A DNA stretch of 64,000 bases, from positions 1-64,000 of the forward strand of contig NZ_VITN01000009.1 in assembly GCF_007828045.1 (NCBI RefSeq), given 5' to 3'. Source of the stretch: Nitrospirillum amazonense. GTDB taxonomy: Bacteria; Pseudomonadota; Alphaproteobacteria; Azospirillales; Azospirillaceae. Positions 37,349 through 48,688 of this stretch are shown one piece after another. The translations under genes and the position numbers were made by a program. The notes under the pieces were generated by a model that did not search any database, was not told the DNA's origin, and saw only the letters and a list, made by a program, of their open reading frames with translations. The stretch's first letter is position 1, and each line of letters opens with the position of its first letter.

Positions 37349-37680
37349 TGGGCTACATCCCGGATGCCGGGGATGTCGTGTGGCTGCAATTCAATCCGCA
37401 AGCGGGGCATGAGCAGGCCGGACACCGGCCGGCCGTGGTCTTAAGCCCCGCAGCCTACAATCGACGCGCCGGCTTGATGCTGTGCTGCCCGATGACAACA
37501 CAGATCAAAGGCTATCCCTTCGAAGTGTTGATCGGTCCAGACAAGAAGCAGGCAGTCTTGGCCGACCAGGTGAAAAGCCTGGACTGGCAAGCCCGGCAGG
37601 CTGAGTTCAAAGACAAGATCGGCGAAGCGGAACTATCGGAGGTTCGCCGCAAGGCCTCAGCCCTCATCGGTAAGCCCTGA
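37348..37680 (+). CDS. mazF: MazF-type mRNA interferase toxin
   Basis: 110 residues. The PemK/MazF fold is recognisable by GDVVWLQFNPQAGHEQAGHRP, AVVLSPAAYN, CCPMTTQIKGYPFEV and ADQVKSLDW. It cuts single-stranded RNA at short sequences and is neutralised by the upstream MazE-type protein. The start is fixed by the 1-bp overlap with the antitoxin stop. It looks intact. Confidence 0.94.
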   Translation: MGYIPDAGDVVWLQFNPQAGHEQAGHRPAVVLSPAAYNRRAGLMLCCPMTTQIKGYPFEVLIGPDKKQAVLADQVKSLDWQARQAEFKDKIGEAELSEVRRKASALIGKP

Positions 37681-37686
37681 ATCCCC

Positions 37687-38529
37687 TCACGGCCCCTCGA
37701 ACGCCCGGTCGTGCTGCAGGCTGGGCACCATGCTCCGCGCCTCGTCCACCTTGGACAGGTCCAAATCGGCCACCAGCACGCCCGGGGCCTCGCCGCCGGC
37801 GTCGGCCAACACCTCGCCCCAGGGGCTGACGATCAGGGCGTGGCCGTAGGTGGCGCGGCCGCCGTCGTGGAGGCCCACCTGGGCCGGCGCCAGGATCCAG
37901 CAGCCCGTCTCGATGGCGCGGGCGCGCAGCAGCACATGCCAGTGGGCGCGGCCGGTGGGGACGGTGAAGGCGCTGGGCACGGTGATGAGGCGGGCCCCGG
38001 CCCTGGCCAGGGCGCGGAACAGCTGGGGAAAGCGCACGTCGTAGCAGACGGTGAGGCCCAGGCCGCCCCAGGGGGTGTCGACCACGCGGGCGCTGCCGCC
38101 GGGGCGGAAGGTGGCGCTTTCGCGATACCGCTCCCCGTTCGCCAGCTCCACATCGAACATGTGCAGCTTGTCGTAATGAGCCAGGACCTGGCCGGCCGGG
38201 TCGATGACGAAGCAGCGGTTGGCCGCGCGGCCATCCTTCGTCAGGCAGGCCAGGGTACCGGTCATGAGCCACAGCCCGGTTTCGGCCGCCAGCTCACGGA
38301 ACCGGCTGAGCGCCGGGTGCGCCTCTTCCGCGAAGGCACCGGCCAGCACCCGCTCGCGGCCCTGGACCATACGGGCCACGTTCTCCGGCAGGGTGGCGAA
38401 TGCCGCCCCCTGGTCCTTGGCCTGGCGCAGCAGGCGGGCCGCCGCGTCCATGTTGGCCGCGATCTCCGGCCCGGCGGTCATTTGCAGGACCGCCGCGCGC
38501 AAGACGCCAGAGAAGGGGGCGACCGTCAT
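37687..38529 (-). CDS. Nitrilase-superfamily carbon-nitrogen hydrolase
   Basis: 280 residues with the Glu-Lys-Cys triad: [10 protein letters not shown] (Glu), [11 protein letters not shown] (Lys) and [12 protein letters not shown] (Cys). It is closest to the Nit1/Nit2 branch, which clears deaminated glutathione or omega-amides. Its position directly after grxC in a comF-grxC-nit unit is a common alphaproteobacterial arrangement and fits a glutathione-linked repair role. The gap to grxC is 2 bp. Confidence 0.92.
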   Translation of the reverse strand: MTVAPFSGVLRAAVLQMTAGPEIAANMDAAARLLRQAKDQGAAFATLPENVARMVQGRERVLAGAFAEEAHPALSRFRELAAETGLWLMTGTLACLTKDGRAANRCFVIDPAGQVLAHYDKLHMFDVELANGERYRESATFRPGGSARVVDTPWGGLGLTVCYDVRFPQLFRALARAGARLITVPSAFTVPTGRAHWHVLLRARAIETGCWILAPAQVGLHDGGRATYGHALIVSPWGEVLADAGGEAPGVLVADLDLSKVDEARSMVPSLQHDRAFEGP

Positions 38530-38531
38530 CT

Positions 38532-38813
38532 TCAGGCGGTGCCGGAGGCCAGCTGATCCAGGCCCAGCTTGGCGTTCAGCTTGCCGGCGCGGTCCAGGGC
38601 GTGGATGTCGTCGCTGCCGCCCAGGCCCTCGCCATCCACGAAAATCTGGGGCACCGTGGTGCGGCCATCGGCGCGCTGGATCATCTCGGGCTTGCGCGAC
38701 GGGTTGGCGATGACGTCGATCTCCTCATACTGCACGCCTTTGCTGTCCAGCAGGCGCTTGGCGCGGTGGCAGTACGGGCAGTAGGGGCTGGTGTAGATCT
38801 CAACGCGGGGCAT
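38532..38813 (-). CDS. grxC: Glutaredoxin 3
   Basis: 93 residues, thioredoxin fold, with the dithiol active site SPYCPYCHRAK, the glutathione-binding TVPQIFVDG and the GGSDDIHAL end motif. It reduces protein disulfides using glutathione. The ATG at 38813 is the family start (MPRVEIYTSPYC); the longer frame is not conserved-looking. It is the middle gene of the comF-grxC-nitrilase unit. Confidence 0.95.
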   Translation of the reverse strand: MPRVEIYTSPYCPYCHRAKRLLDSKGVQYEEIDVIANPSRKPEMIQRADGRTTVPQIFVDGEGLGGSDDIHALDRAGKLNAKLGLDQLASGTA

Positions 38814-38914
38814 GGGCCCAAACTCCTGAGGAAATGATTTACCTGAAATATTGGCGCATCGGCGGCGCAGCGCCAAGGGTGGGTGCGCAACCCAGCCCTG
38901 ATTTTAGAGTGTTT

Positions 38915-39685
38915 CTAAATATCTTCCGCCTTCAGCACCCGGGCCAGGGCGAGCACCTCCACCCCCACGGCACCCGCCCGCAACAGCACCCGGGCGCACT
39001 CCGCCACGGTGGCACCGGTGGTGTAGACGTCATCCACCAGCACCACGCGCAGCCCCTGGACCGACCGGCCGGGGCGCAGGGCGAAGGCGCCCGCCACGTT
39101 GCGCGCCCGCCCCTCCCGCGACAGGCTGCCCTGGCTGGGCGTGCGGCGGCGGCGGACCAGCAAGTCGGGCACCGCTTTCACCCCGCTGAGAGCCCCCAGC
39201 CGCGCGGCCAGCAGGGCCGCCTGGTTGTAGCGCCGGGCGAACAGGCGCCAGCGGTGCAGCGGCACCGGCGCCACCAGATCGGCCACGGCCAGCAACTCCC
39301 CGCCGGCGCGCGCCATCCAGCCGGCGAACAGGGGGACGGCTTCCGTCCGGTCGCCATGCTTGAAGCCCAGGATCAGGGGGCGGCTGGCGTCGTCGTACAG
39401 CACGGCGGCGCGCAGCCGGCCGAAGGGCAAGGGCGCGGCGACACAGATGGCGCACAGGGCGTCGGCGCCCATGTCGTGGGGAAAGGGCCGGCCGCAGGCG
39501 GCGCATTGCGGCGCCGTGATGAAGCTGACGCCCCGCCAGCAGGTGCCGCACAGCGTGCCGGCGGCGGCCACCGCCTCGCCACAGCCCAAGCAGCGCGGCG
39601 GCAGTACCAGGTCGAGCAGGCGCACGCCGGTGTCGCGCACCCTAGCCCCCATCGCGGCCCCTATCGCCCGCCCCCAATCGCCCAT
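38915..39685 (-). CDS. ComF family phosphoribosyltransferase-like protein
   Basis: 256 residues. An N-terminal zinc-finger-like region has three Cys pairs (CLGC, CGTC, CAAC/CAIC). The C-terminal PRTase domain includes the PRPP loop VVLVDDVYTTGAT. ComF/GntX proteins support DNA uptake in competent species; the role elsewhere is unsettled. The ATG at 39685 is chosen because TTGGAGGA lies 9 nt upstream, whereas the GTG at 39709 has no such site. It is first in a unit with grxC and the nitrilase, and divergent from the methyltransferase. Confidence 0.92.
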   Translation of the reverse strand: MGDWGRAIGAAMGARVRDTGVRLLDLVLPPRCLGCGEAVAAAGTLCGTCWRGVSFITAPQCAACGRPFPHDMGADALCAICVAAPLPFGRLRAAVLYDDASRPLILGFKHGDRTEAVPLFAGWMARAGGELLAVADLVAPVPLHRWRLFARRYNQAALLAARLGALSGVKAVPDLLVRRRRTPSQGSLSREGRARNVAGAFALRPGRSVQGLRVVLVDDVYTTGATVAECARVLLRAGAVGVEVLALARVLKAEDI

Positions 39686-39786
39686 GCGCGCATGTCCTCC
39701 AAGAAGCACGCGCCATGATAGCGCAAAGCCGCGCGTACCCCGTAAATTCCTGTTGCTCCGGCCAAGGAAGGGCCTATACCGGCCCC

Positions 39787-40704
39787 ATGAGCGACGCCGA
39801 CAGCATGACCGTGTTCAATCGCCGCCGCGTGCGGGCCCATCGCGACCGGGCCGCCGCCGGGTGGACCGGCTTCGATTTCCTGAAGGCCGAGGTGGTCGGC
39901 CGCCTGGTGGAACGACTGGCCGACATCAAGCGCGACTTCCGCGTCGCCCTGGACCTGGGCTGCCATGGCGGGGAGGTGGCGCAGGCCCTGGCGGCCGTGC
40001 CCAGCATCGCCCAGGTGGTGGCGACGGATCTGTCGCCCCGCTTCGCGGCCGAGGCGGCCAAGCGCATGCCCGGCCTGCCCACGGTGGCGGCGGATGAGGA
40101 GTTCCTGCCCTTCGCCGAGGGCAGCTTCGACCTGGTGGTCAGCGCCCTCAGCCTGCATTGGGTCAACGACTTGCCTGGCGCCCTGATCCAGGTCCGCCGC
40201 GCGTTGAAGCCCGACGGCCTGTTCCTGGGCGCCATCCTGGGCGGCGAGACGCTGTTCGAGCTGCGCCGCAGCCTGATGGAGGCCGAAATGGACCTGATGG
40301 GGGGCCTGTCGCCCCGCATCAGCCCCATGGCCGAGGTGCGCGACGCCGGCGGCCTGCTGCAGCGCGCCGGCTTCGCCCTGCCGGTGGTGGACAGCGACAT
40401 GCTGACCGTCAGCTATCCCCACGCCTTCCGCCTGATCCAGGATCTGCGCGGCATGGGCGAGACCAACGCCGTGCTGGACAGCCGCAAGGCCGTCAGCCCC
40501 AGCGACCTGTTCACCCGGGCCGCGGAGCGTTACCAGGACCTGTACCCCGATGGCGAGGGCGGCATCGAGGCCAGCTTCCAGGTGCTGTACCTGGCCGGCT
40601 GGGCCCCCGACGACAGCCAGCAGAAGCCCCTGCGCCGCGGCAGCGCCAAGCTGCGCCTGGCCGACGCGCTGGGTACGGAAGAAATCAATCCGCTGAAGAA
40701 CTGA
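39787..40704 (+). CDS. SAM-dependent methyltransferase, BioC/NDUFAF5-like
   Basis: 305 residues. VFNRRRVRAHRDRAA is typical of the NDUFAF5 group. The SAM site is VALDLGCHGGEVAQAL, followed by SALSLHWVNDLPGAL and VRRALKPDGLFLGA. NDUFAF5 supports assembly of respiratory complex I; bacterial relatives are often annotated BioC. No biotin genes are near, so the complex I link is somewhat more likely. The ATG at 39787 begins the conserved region. Confidence 0.88.
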   Translation: MSDADSMTVFNRRRVRAHRDRAAAGWTGFDFLKAEVVGRLVERLADIKRDFRVALDLGCHGGEVAQALAAVPSIAQVVATDLSPRFAAEAAKRMPGLPTVAADEEFLPFAEGSFDLVVSALSLHWVNDLPGALIQVRRALKPDGLFLGAILGGETLFELRRSLMEAEMDLMGGLSPRISPMAEVRDAGGLLQRAGFALPVVDSDMLTVSYPHAFRLIQDLRGMGETNAVLDSRKAVSPSDLFTRAAERYQDLYPDGEGGIEASFQVLYLAGWAPDDSQQKPLRRGSAKLRLADALGTEEINPLKN

Positions 40705-40717
40705 TTGGGACGCGGGC

Positions 40718-40834
40718 TCACAGCCGCTCAGACAGAACCTGGATCACCGTGCCCCACCCCACCAGTTTGGCCCCCTCCTGGATGCGCCACTCGCGACCGG
40801 GATAAAGCTGGCCATCGTTCGCTCCAGGCGTCGG
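40718..40834 (-). pseudogene. Fragment of an EF-Tu domain III-like protein
   Basis: 38 codons directly after the mutT stop, in the same frame, read with no start codon: REWRIQEGAKLVGWGTVIQV resembles the end of EF-Tu (FAIREGGRTVGAG pattern). Small stand-alone proteins with this domain exist, so it is probably a decayed remnant. It could also be read-through sequence from mutT. Confidence 0.5.
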
Positions 40835-41287
40835 CTACAGCAGATCGCGCAGCATGGCCACCAGCGGCACGTCGGCGGGGGGCATGGGATAATCGTTCAG
40901 CTGGTCCACCCGCGCCCAGGCCAGGGACTGGCCTTCCAGGGGCTGGGGCGTGCCCTGCCAGACGCGGCAGACGTAAAGCGGCATCAGCAGGTGGAAGGTC
41001 TCGTACCGGTGGCTGGCGAAGGTGAAGGGCGCCAAGCAGCTGGTGCGCGTGTCGATGCCCAGCTCCTCCCGCAGTTCCCGCACCAGGGCCACCTCCGGCG
41101 TCTCACCCGGATCGACCTTGCCGCCAGGGAACTCCCATAGGCCCGCCAGGGACTTGCCCGGCGGACGCTGCGCCAGCAGCACCCGCCCGTCGGCGTCGAT
41201 CAGGGCCACGGCGGCGACCAGCACGGTACGCACCGGATCCGTCGGTTCAGACTGTCCGTTCCAGCATGGGGTCATCTCATCCGCCAC
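40835..41287 (-). CDS. mutT: NUDIX hydrolase, MutT-type 8-oxo-dGTP diphosphatase
   Basis: 150 residues. The Nudix box is complete: GGKVDPGETPEVALVRELREELGI, seen as its parts GGKVDPGE and RELREELGI. LWEFPGGK is the MutT signature. It removes oxidised dGTP from the nucleotide pool. The GTG at 41287 has GGAGGA 6 nt upstream; ATG 41275 is weaker. It lies downstream of argJ, with a dispersed repeat between them, an order common in alphaproteobacteria. Confidence 0.92.
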   Translation of the reverse strand: MADEMTPCWNGQSEPTDPVRTVLVAAVALIDADGRVLLAQRPPGKSLAGLWEFPGGKVDPGETPEVALVRELREELGIDTRTSCLAPFTFASHRYETFHLLMPLYVCRVWQGTPQPLEGQSLAWARVDQLNDYPMPPADVPLVAMLRDLL

Positions 41288-41306
41288 AGCACTTCCTCCA
41301 AATAAT

Positions 41307-41435
41307 CAGCGGCATGAGGTCGTCTCATGCCGCTGTAGGACGCGACGGCGTCCGCCGGAGATTTTCGGGGAACGCAGTGGACTGAAAATCGAGGACAAGG
41401 CAAGCGGGCGGATGCCCGCGCCCGCCGCCTGAGGG
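41307..41435 (-). repeat. Dispersed multi-hairpin repeat, copy 3, with fourth stem
   Basis: Minus-strand copy between argJ and mutT. Stem I is GCGGGC/GCCCGC with a GGAT loop, the complement of ATCC (41404-41419). Stem II is GATTTTC/GAAAATC (41360-41366, 41384-41390). Stem III is GGACGC/GCGTCC (41338-41353). Beyond it is a perfect 12-bp hairpin CAGCGGCATGAG/CTCATGCCGCTG (41307-41335). Confidence 0.85.
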
Positions 41436-41441
41436 AATACC

Positions 41442-42674
41442 TTAACTCCGGTAACTCCCATTAATGTCGATATAGCCGTGGGTCAGGTCGCAGGTCCACA
41501 CGGTGGCCTTGCCCCGGCCCAGGCCCAAATCGACCTGGATGTCGATCTCCTGCCCCTTCATGTGGGCGGCCACCGGCGCCTCGTCATAGCCGGGGACCTC
41601 CATCCCGTTGGCACAGATCTGCACGCCGCCGATGCTGATGACCAGCTTGTCACGGTCGGCCTTCTCACCGGCGCGGCCCACGGCGGCGACGATGCGGCCC
41701 CAGTTGGCGTCCTCACCCGCCACGGCGGTCTTCACCAGGGGAGAGTTGGCGACGGTCAGGGCGATGCGCTTGGCCGCCTGGTTGCTGGTGGCACCGGTCA
41801 CGGTCAGGGTCACGAACTTGGTGGCACCCTCGCCATCGCGCACGATCTGCTGGGCCAGATCCAGGCAGATGGCGTCCAGCGCCTTGGCGAAGGGGCGCAG
41901 GCGCGGGTCGGTCGCGTCGGTGATGGGGGCGTTGCCGGCCTGGCCCGTGGCGACCAGGATCACCGTGTCGCTGGTGGAGGTGTCGCCGTCCACCGTCACG
42001 CAGTTGAAGCTGCGGTCGGTGGCGCGCGACAGCAGCTTCTGCAGCACCGGCGCGGCGATGGCGGCGTCGGTGAACAGGAAGCCCAGCATGGTCGCCATAT
42101 CGGGGGCGATCATGCCGCTGCCCTTCGCGAAGCCGTTCAGGGTCACCGTCTTGCCGTCGATGACGCAGGTGGCCACCGCCCCCTTGGGGAAGGTATCGGT
42201 GGTCATGATGGCACGGGCGGCCGCGTCCCAACTGCCGGCGTCCAGCTTGGCCCAAGCGGCGCCAAGGTGCTGGGCGATCATGTCGGCCGGCAGGGGCTGG
42301 CCGATGACGCCGGTGGAGGCGACGAAGACCTCCTCCGGCTTGCAACCCACCAGTTGGGCGGCGGTGGCCACCGTCTCGGACACCAGCGACTCGCCGGCGG
42401 CACCGGTGAAGGCGTTGGAATTGCCGGAGTTCACCACCAGGGCGCGGGCACTGCCGCCCGCCAGGCCCCGGCGGCACCAATGCACGGGCGCGCTGGCGGT
42501 CAGCGAGCGGGTTAGCACGCCGGCCACGGTGGTGCCGGGTGCCAGCTCGGCCACCATCAGGTCATCCCGGCCCTTGTAGCGGATGCCGCAGTTGTACGCC
42601 GCCAGGCGGACGCCGGCCACGGGGGACAGGGTGGGGAAAGCGTCGGGCGCCAGGGGGGAAACCTTGAGGGCCAT
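41442..42674 (-). CDS. argJ: Bifunctional ornithine acetyltransferase/N-acetylglutamate synthase
   Basis: 410 residues. ArgJ transfers acetyl from N-acetylornithine to glutamate in arginine synthesis. The protein self-cleaves at a conserved Thr, here in KGAVATCVIDG near residue 190. GFAKGSGMIAPDMATM, SNAFTGAAG and the C-terminal GYIDINGSYRS are family marks. The ATG at 42674 is the family start, with a GGAG-like site upstream; the longer frame is not protein-like. mutT follows on the same strand. Confidence 0.97.
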   Translation of the reverse strand: MALKVSPLAPDAFPTLSPVAGVRLAAYNCGIRYKGRDDLMVAELAPGTTVAGVLTRSLTASAPVHWCRRGLAGGSARALVVNSGNSNAFTGAAGESLVSETVATAAQLVGCKPEEVFVASTGVIGQPLPADMIAQHLGAAWAKLDAGSWDAAARAIMTTDTFPKGAVATCVIDGKTVTLNGFAKGSGMIAPDMATMLGFLFTDAAIAAPVLQKLLSRATDRSFNCVTVDGDTSTSDTVILVATGQAGNAPITDATDPRLRPFAKALDAICLDLAQQIVRDGEGATKFVTLTVTGATSNQAAKRIALTVANSPLVKTAVAGEDANWGRIVAAVGRAGEKADRDKLVISIGGVQICANGMEVPGYDEAPVAAHMKGQEIDIQVDLGLGRGKATVWTCDLTHGYIDINGSYRS

Positions 42675-42821
42675 GGGGAATCGCTCCGTTGAAGGCGAAC
42701 GGTTCGGATGGGGGGCCGCCCGGAGAAGGGCCGGGCAAACGGCGCAGAAAATAGGCCGAAATCCATGACGAATAAAATCGAAAACGGACTTCCCGTGCTT
42801 AAGCGGAACGCGGACAGCAAA

Positions 42822-42859
42822 AGGGCGCAAGACCGCCACCGGCGATGCTTGCGCCCTTC
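42822..42859 (-). terminator. Rho-independent terminator of the PPIase gene
   Basis: Perfect 11-bp arms AAGGGCGCAAG and CTTGCGCCCTT, ending in TTTT on the minus strand, 53 bp after the PPIase stop. Confidence 0.8.
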
Positions 42860-42911
42860 GCTAGCGTGACGGCGCGGGAAGGGAAATCATCCCCGCGCCT
42901 TCCCACCCGCC

Positions 42912-43874
42912 TTACTGCTTGGCGGGGGCGGCCGGCTTGGCGGCGGCCGGCGGCGGGGCCAGGGAAATGGCCTGCTTGCCAGTGATGTCGAAGGCCTCGA
43001 CCTTGGCACCCTTGCGCAGCTCATCCACCACCTGGGCGGCCAGATCCTGGGCCTCGGCCTGGGCGACCTGGCCCTTCACCTGCTCGAACGGCGGGGCCTG
43101 GCGCTTGCGACGGTCCTCAACCTTGATCACGTGCCAACCGAAATCGGTCTTCACCGGGGTCTTGCTGACCTCGCCCGGCTTCATGGCGAAGGCGGCGTCG
43201 GCGAAGGGGGCGACCATGTCACCCTTGGTGAAGTAGCCCAGGTCACCAGCCGAAGCGGCGGAGTTCTTGTCGATCTGCTGCTCGGACGCCAGCTTGGCGA
43301 AATCGGCGCCGCCCTGGATCTGCTTGATCAGCGCGTCGGCCTCTTCCTTGGTCTTTACCAGGATGTGCCGGGCGCGGACCTCGTCCTCGGCCGGCATGGC
43401 CTTCACCATCTCGTCGTACTTCTTCTTCAGCAGCGCCTCGTTCATGCGGGCGTCGACCTGCTTGCGGATGTAGGCCTGCTGCACGAAGCGCTCTTCAGCG
43501 TGCTTCAGCTCGGTCTTCACTTCCTTGCTGTCCTGCAGCTTGTCCTTGTAGCCGGCATCCGTCAGCAGACGGGCGGTCACCAGGTTCTCCAGAACGCGCG
43601 GGTAGGCTTCGTTCAGGTGAATCTGCTGCTGGGTCTGGGCCGGCAGCTGGCTGTATTCGGCCAGCACTTCCGACCGGTGGATTTCCTTGCCGTTGACACG
43701 GGCCACCACCGGATCGTCCGCGGCCTGGGCCGGCGCGCTGGCAGCCGGGGAGCCGGCGGCCGGCGCCGCGGCGGGAGCGGCAGCCTTGGCCGGGGTGTCA
43801 GCGGCCAGGGCGGTGCCGGCCAGGGACCCGAAAGCCGCGGTCAGCAGCGCGGCACGCAACATCTTCACATACAT
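42912..43874 (-). CDS. Exported parvulin-type peptidyl-prolyl isomerase
   Basis: 320 residues. Signal peptide (1-24), an Ala/Pro-rich linker, a SurA/PrsA-like N-terminal helical domain (DPVVARVNGKEIHRSEVL) and a parvulin domain (about 165-265: RARHILVKTKEEADAL, GDLGYFTKGDMV, TDFGWHVIKVED). It helps fold proteins after export. The tail is Pro/Ala-rich. Divergence from secA links it to the secretion pathway and is common in this class. Start ATG 43874. Confidence 0.95.
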   Translation of the reverse strand: MYVKMLRAALLTAAFGSLAGTALAADTPAKAAAPAAAPAAGSPAASAPAQAADDPVVARVNGKEIHRSEVLAEYSQLPAQTQQQIHLNEAYPRVLENLVTARLLTDAGYKDKLQDSKEVKTELKHAEERFVQQAYIRKQVDARMNEALLKKKYDEMVKAMPAEDEVRARHILVKTKEEADALIKQIQGGADFAKLASEQQIDKNSAASAGDLGYFTKGDMVAPFADAAFAMKPGEVSKTPVKTDFGWHVIKVEDRRKRQAPPFEQVKGQVAQAEAQDLAAQVVDELRKGAKVEAFDITGKQAISLAPPPAAAKPAAPAKQ

Positions 43875-44373
43875 GGAGCTGAATTCCTCGAGGACTGGGG
43901 CTGCATCAAAAAACGGCGCGATGCTAGGGACCAGGGACGGCCACGCCGTAGCACTGCCGGGCCCTTCTTCGGCTGTCGCGCCATAAAACACGGGGGGCGC
44001 CCCCATCGCAAGGTGGGACAGCGCCGGATACCCACCCAGAACGTGTCCTGATGCCGCACCCGGCCCCCCAAAGCACAGGCTAGGCGCCGTGCCCGGCAAC
44101 GGTCCCCGGATACCGCATTCCCTTGGGCATCAAAGCGGTTGGAAAGCAGGCGGATCATGCTATGGTCCAGCCCCGCGCGTGTGGGGGATTTGACGCGGCA
44201 GGTGGGACCGGTATCGCGGTACCGGAAACGGCGGGGCTTCATTGACCGCCGGGCCCTGCCACCTTATCTCACAAGGCGCATGGGGGGCCTTATCCAAAAG
44301 GGCCCCATGTCCCGCGCGGCCGGGCTGGATGATCCGGCCGGTTTTCCCCGTGTTCGTTCTCTTCGAGGTTTTC
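43875..44373. promoter_or_regulatory. Divergent region between the PPIase gene and secA
   Basis: 499 bp with no gene. A candidate secA promoter is TTGGAA (44139-44144), 16-nt spacer, TATGGT (44161-44166). This would give a leader of about 200 nt that includes a CCGGTA/TACCGG hairpin (44208-44225). No secM-like open frame was found. Confidence 0.5.
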
Positions 44374-47130
<2,757 letters not shown>

Positions 47131-47181
47131 GGGGTGGGGCCCGACAACCCGCCTTTACGTTGAAGAAGAAAGGCTGAGGCC

Positions 47182-47442
47182 ATGCCGGATGCCGAGGACA
47201 TGACGCCGGAGGATGACAGCCACCGCCCGGCGCCGCCCGTCAACGAGGACATCGTGGAGCGGCTGCGCCGCCGCGCCGAACGGGCCCGCGACCGCTATCC
47301 CGACCATGCCGGGGACCCGGGCACCCTGGTCGGGGGGTTGATCGAGGATTACGAGGCCGCCGCGCAAGAGATCGAGCGCCTGCGCGCCGCCCTGAAGGAT
47401 ATCGCCCGGCGGTCGCTCGCCGGCATGCGGCCGGAACTATGA
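47182..47442 (+). CDS. Small helical protein of unknown function
   Basis: 86 residues, acidic N-terminus, then a charged helix (IVERLRRRAERARDRY) and a coiled-coil-like end (IEDYEAAAQEIERLRAAL). No family recognised. GAAAGG lies upstream of the ATG. The stop overlaps the next start as ATGA, so the pair is likely coupled. Confidence 0.7.
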   Translation: MPDAEDMTPEDDSHRPAPPVNEDIVERLRRRAERARDRYPDHAGDPGTLVGGLIEDYEAAAQEIERLRAALKDIARRSLAGMRPEL

Positions 47443-47978
47443 GGCGGGCGGGCCGCTTGCCCGCAATGGGCTCGGTGGCCCTCAGCCTGCTAGCCCTACC
47501 GCCGGCGGCCGGCGCCGAGGCGCCGCGATCGACACCCCGGGCCATCGTAGAGGCGCTGTATCGGCCATACCTCGTCGATCCGCATGCCGAAAAAGATACG
47601 ACTATCGATTCGGTCGCCCAGGTCCGGCGCCACGCCACCCCGGCGCTGGCGCGGTTGCTGGACGCCGACCGGGCTTGCGAGAAGCGCACCCAGGGGATTT
47701 GCGCCCTGGATTTCGACATCATCATCGACGGCCAGGACTGGGAGCTGTCCGGTTTCGGCCTGGAGGCCGAGGCGGCGGGCGACACGGCCACGGTGACGGC
47801 CCGCTTCAACAACATGGGGCCCCGCGTCCTGGCCTACCATTTCGCGCGGACCGGCGGACGCTGGCTGATCGACGACGTGGTCATCCTGAAGGACAACGCC
47901 AGCGCCGCCGACCATCCGTGGTCGCTGAAGGACACTCTGACGGCGGAGTATGACACGACGGCCCGGAAGCACCGCTGA
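47439..47978 (+). CDS. Exported DUF3828-like protein
   Basis: 179 residues. A signal peptide (about 1-26, ending GAEA) precedes a single domain with IVEALYRPYL, a paired Cys (ACEKRTQGICALDFD) and a closing RWLIDDVVI. This matches the general DUF3828 layout, whose role is unknown. It overlaps the preceding small gene by 4 bp and may be translated with it. Confidence 0.75.
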   Translation: MRRAGRLPAMGSVALSLLALPPAAGAEAPRSTPRAIVEALYRPYLVDPHAEKDTTIDSVAQVRRHATPALARLLDADRACEKRTQGICALDFDIIIDGQDWELSGFGLEAEAAGDTATVTARFNNMGPRVLAYHFARTGGRWLIDDVVILKDNASAADHPWSLKDTLTAEYDTTARKHR

Positions 47979-48010
47979 GGACCATCCTCCCCGGCCGCCA
48001 CCCCGGCCCT

Positions 48011-48547
48011 TCAGTCGGGGTAGCGGATCTCCAGGATCTCCACTTCTTCCGGCCCCTTGGGCGTGCGCACGGTGACGACATCGCCCACGCGTGCCTTCAT
48101 CAGCGCGCGCGCCACCGGCGACACCCAGCTGATGCGGTGGCGATCCATGTCCACCTCGTCCCGGCCGACGATGGTGACGGTCATGCGACCGTCGTCTTCA
48201 TCGGCATAGGTGACGGTGGCGCCGAAGAAGACCTGGGAACGGTTCTTCTGCAGCTGGGGGTCGACAACCTCGGCGCTTTCGATGCGCTTGGTCAGGAAGC
48301 GGATGCGCCGGTCGATCTCGCGCAGCCGTTTCTTGCCGTAGAGGTAGTCGCCGTTCTCCGACCGGTCGCCATTGCCGGCGGCCCAGGACACCACCTCCAC
48401 CACCTTGGGCCGTTCCACCCTCAGCAGCTGATGGCGTTCGTCCCGCATGCGGTTGAAGCCTTCCGGCGTCATATAGTTCTTGGCGCCCGCCGGCAGGGGC
48501 GGCAGGTCGTCCTCGTCATCGTCGTCTAGATCGGGCGTGGCGTTCAT
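48011..48547 (-). CDS. greB: Transcript cleavage factor GreB
   Basis: 178 residues. The N-terminal coiled coil (GFNRMRDERHQLLRVERPKV...GNGDRSENGDYLYGKKRLREIDRRI region) carries the tip acidic residues, and the C-terminal FKBP-like domain includes GATVTYADEDDG and ISWVSPVARALMKARVGD. It rescues backtracked RNA polymerase. The very acidic N-terminal extension (DLDDDDEDDLPP) is unusual but variable in this family. Confidence 0.94.
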   Translation of the reverse strand: MNATPDLDDDDEDDLPPLPAGAKNYMTPEGFNRMRDERHQLLRVERPKVVEVVSWAAGNGDRSENGDYLYGKKRLREIDRRIRFLTKRIESAEVVDPQLQKNRSQVFFGATVTYADEDDGRMTVTIVGRDEVDMDRHRISWVSPVARALMKARVGDVVTVRTPKGPEEVEILEIRYPD

Positions 48548-48603
48548 GAGGTCACTTCGCTAACTACCCCCGCCCTCTAGCGCACCCGGAGTGCCGCGAC
48601 AAG

Positions 48604-48688
48604 ACCGTGACTGCGATCGCCGCAGGTTTCCAGGGAACGTGGACTGGAAACCAAAGCTAGCCTAGCGGGCAAACGCGCGCGCCCCTCA
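48604..48688 (-). repeat. Dispersed multi-hairpin repeat, copy 4
   Basis: Minus-strand copy. Stem II is a perfect GGTTTCC/GGAAACC (48625-48631 with 48646-48652). Stem III is reduced to CTGCG/CGCAG (48611-48625). The terminal CCCTCA contains the chemoreceptor stop codon (48686-48688). It lies between the chemoreceptor and greB. Confidence 0.7.

Noticed and set aside
44100-44373. SecM-like arrest peptide upstream of secA
   Set aside because: No short frame with a signal peptide and a Pro-rich arrest end is present.
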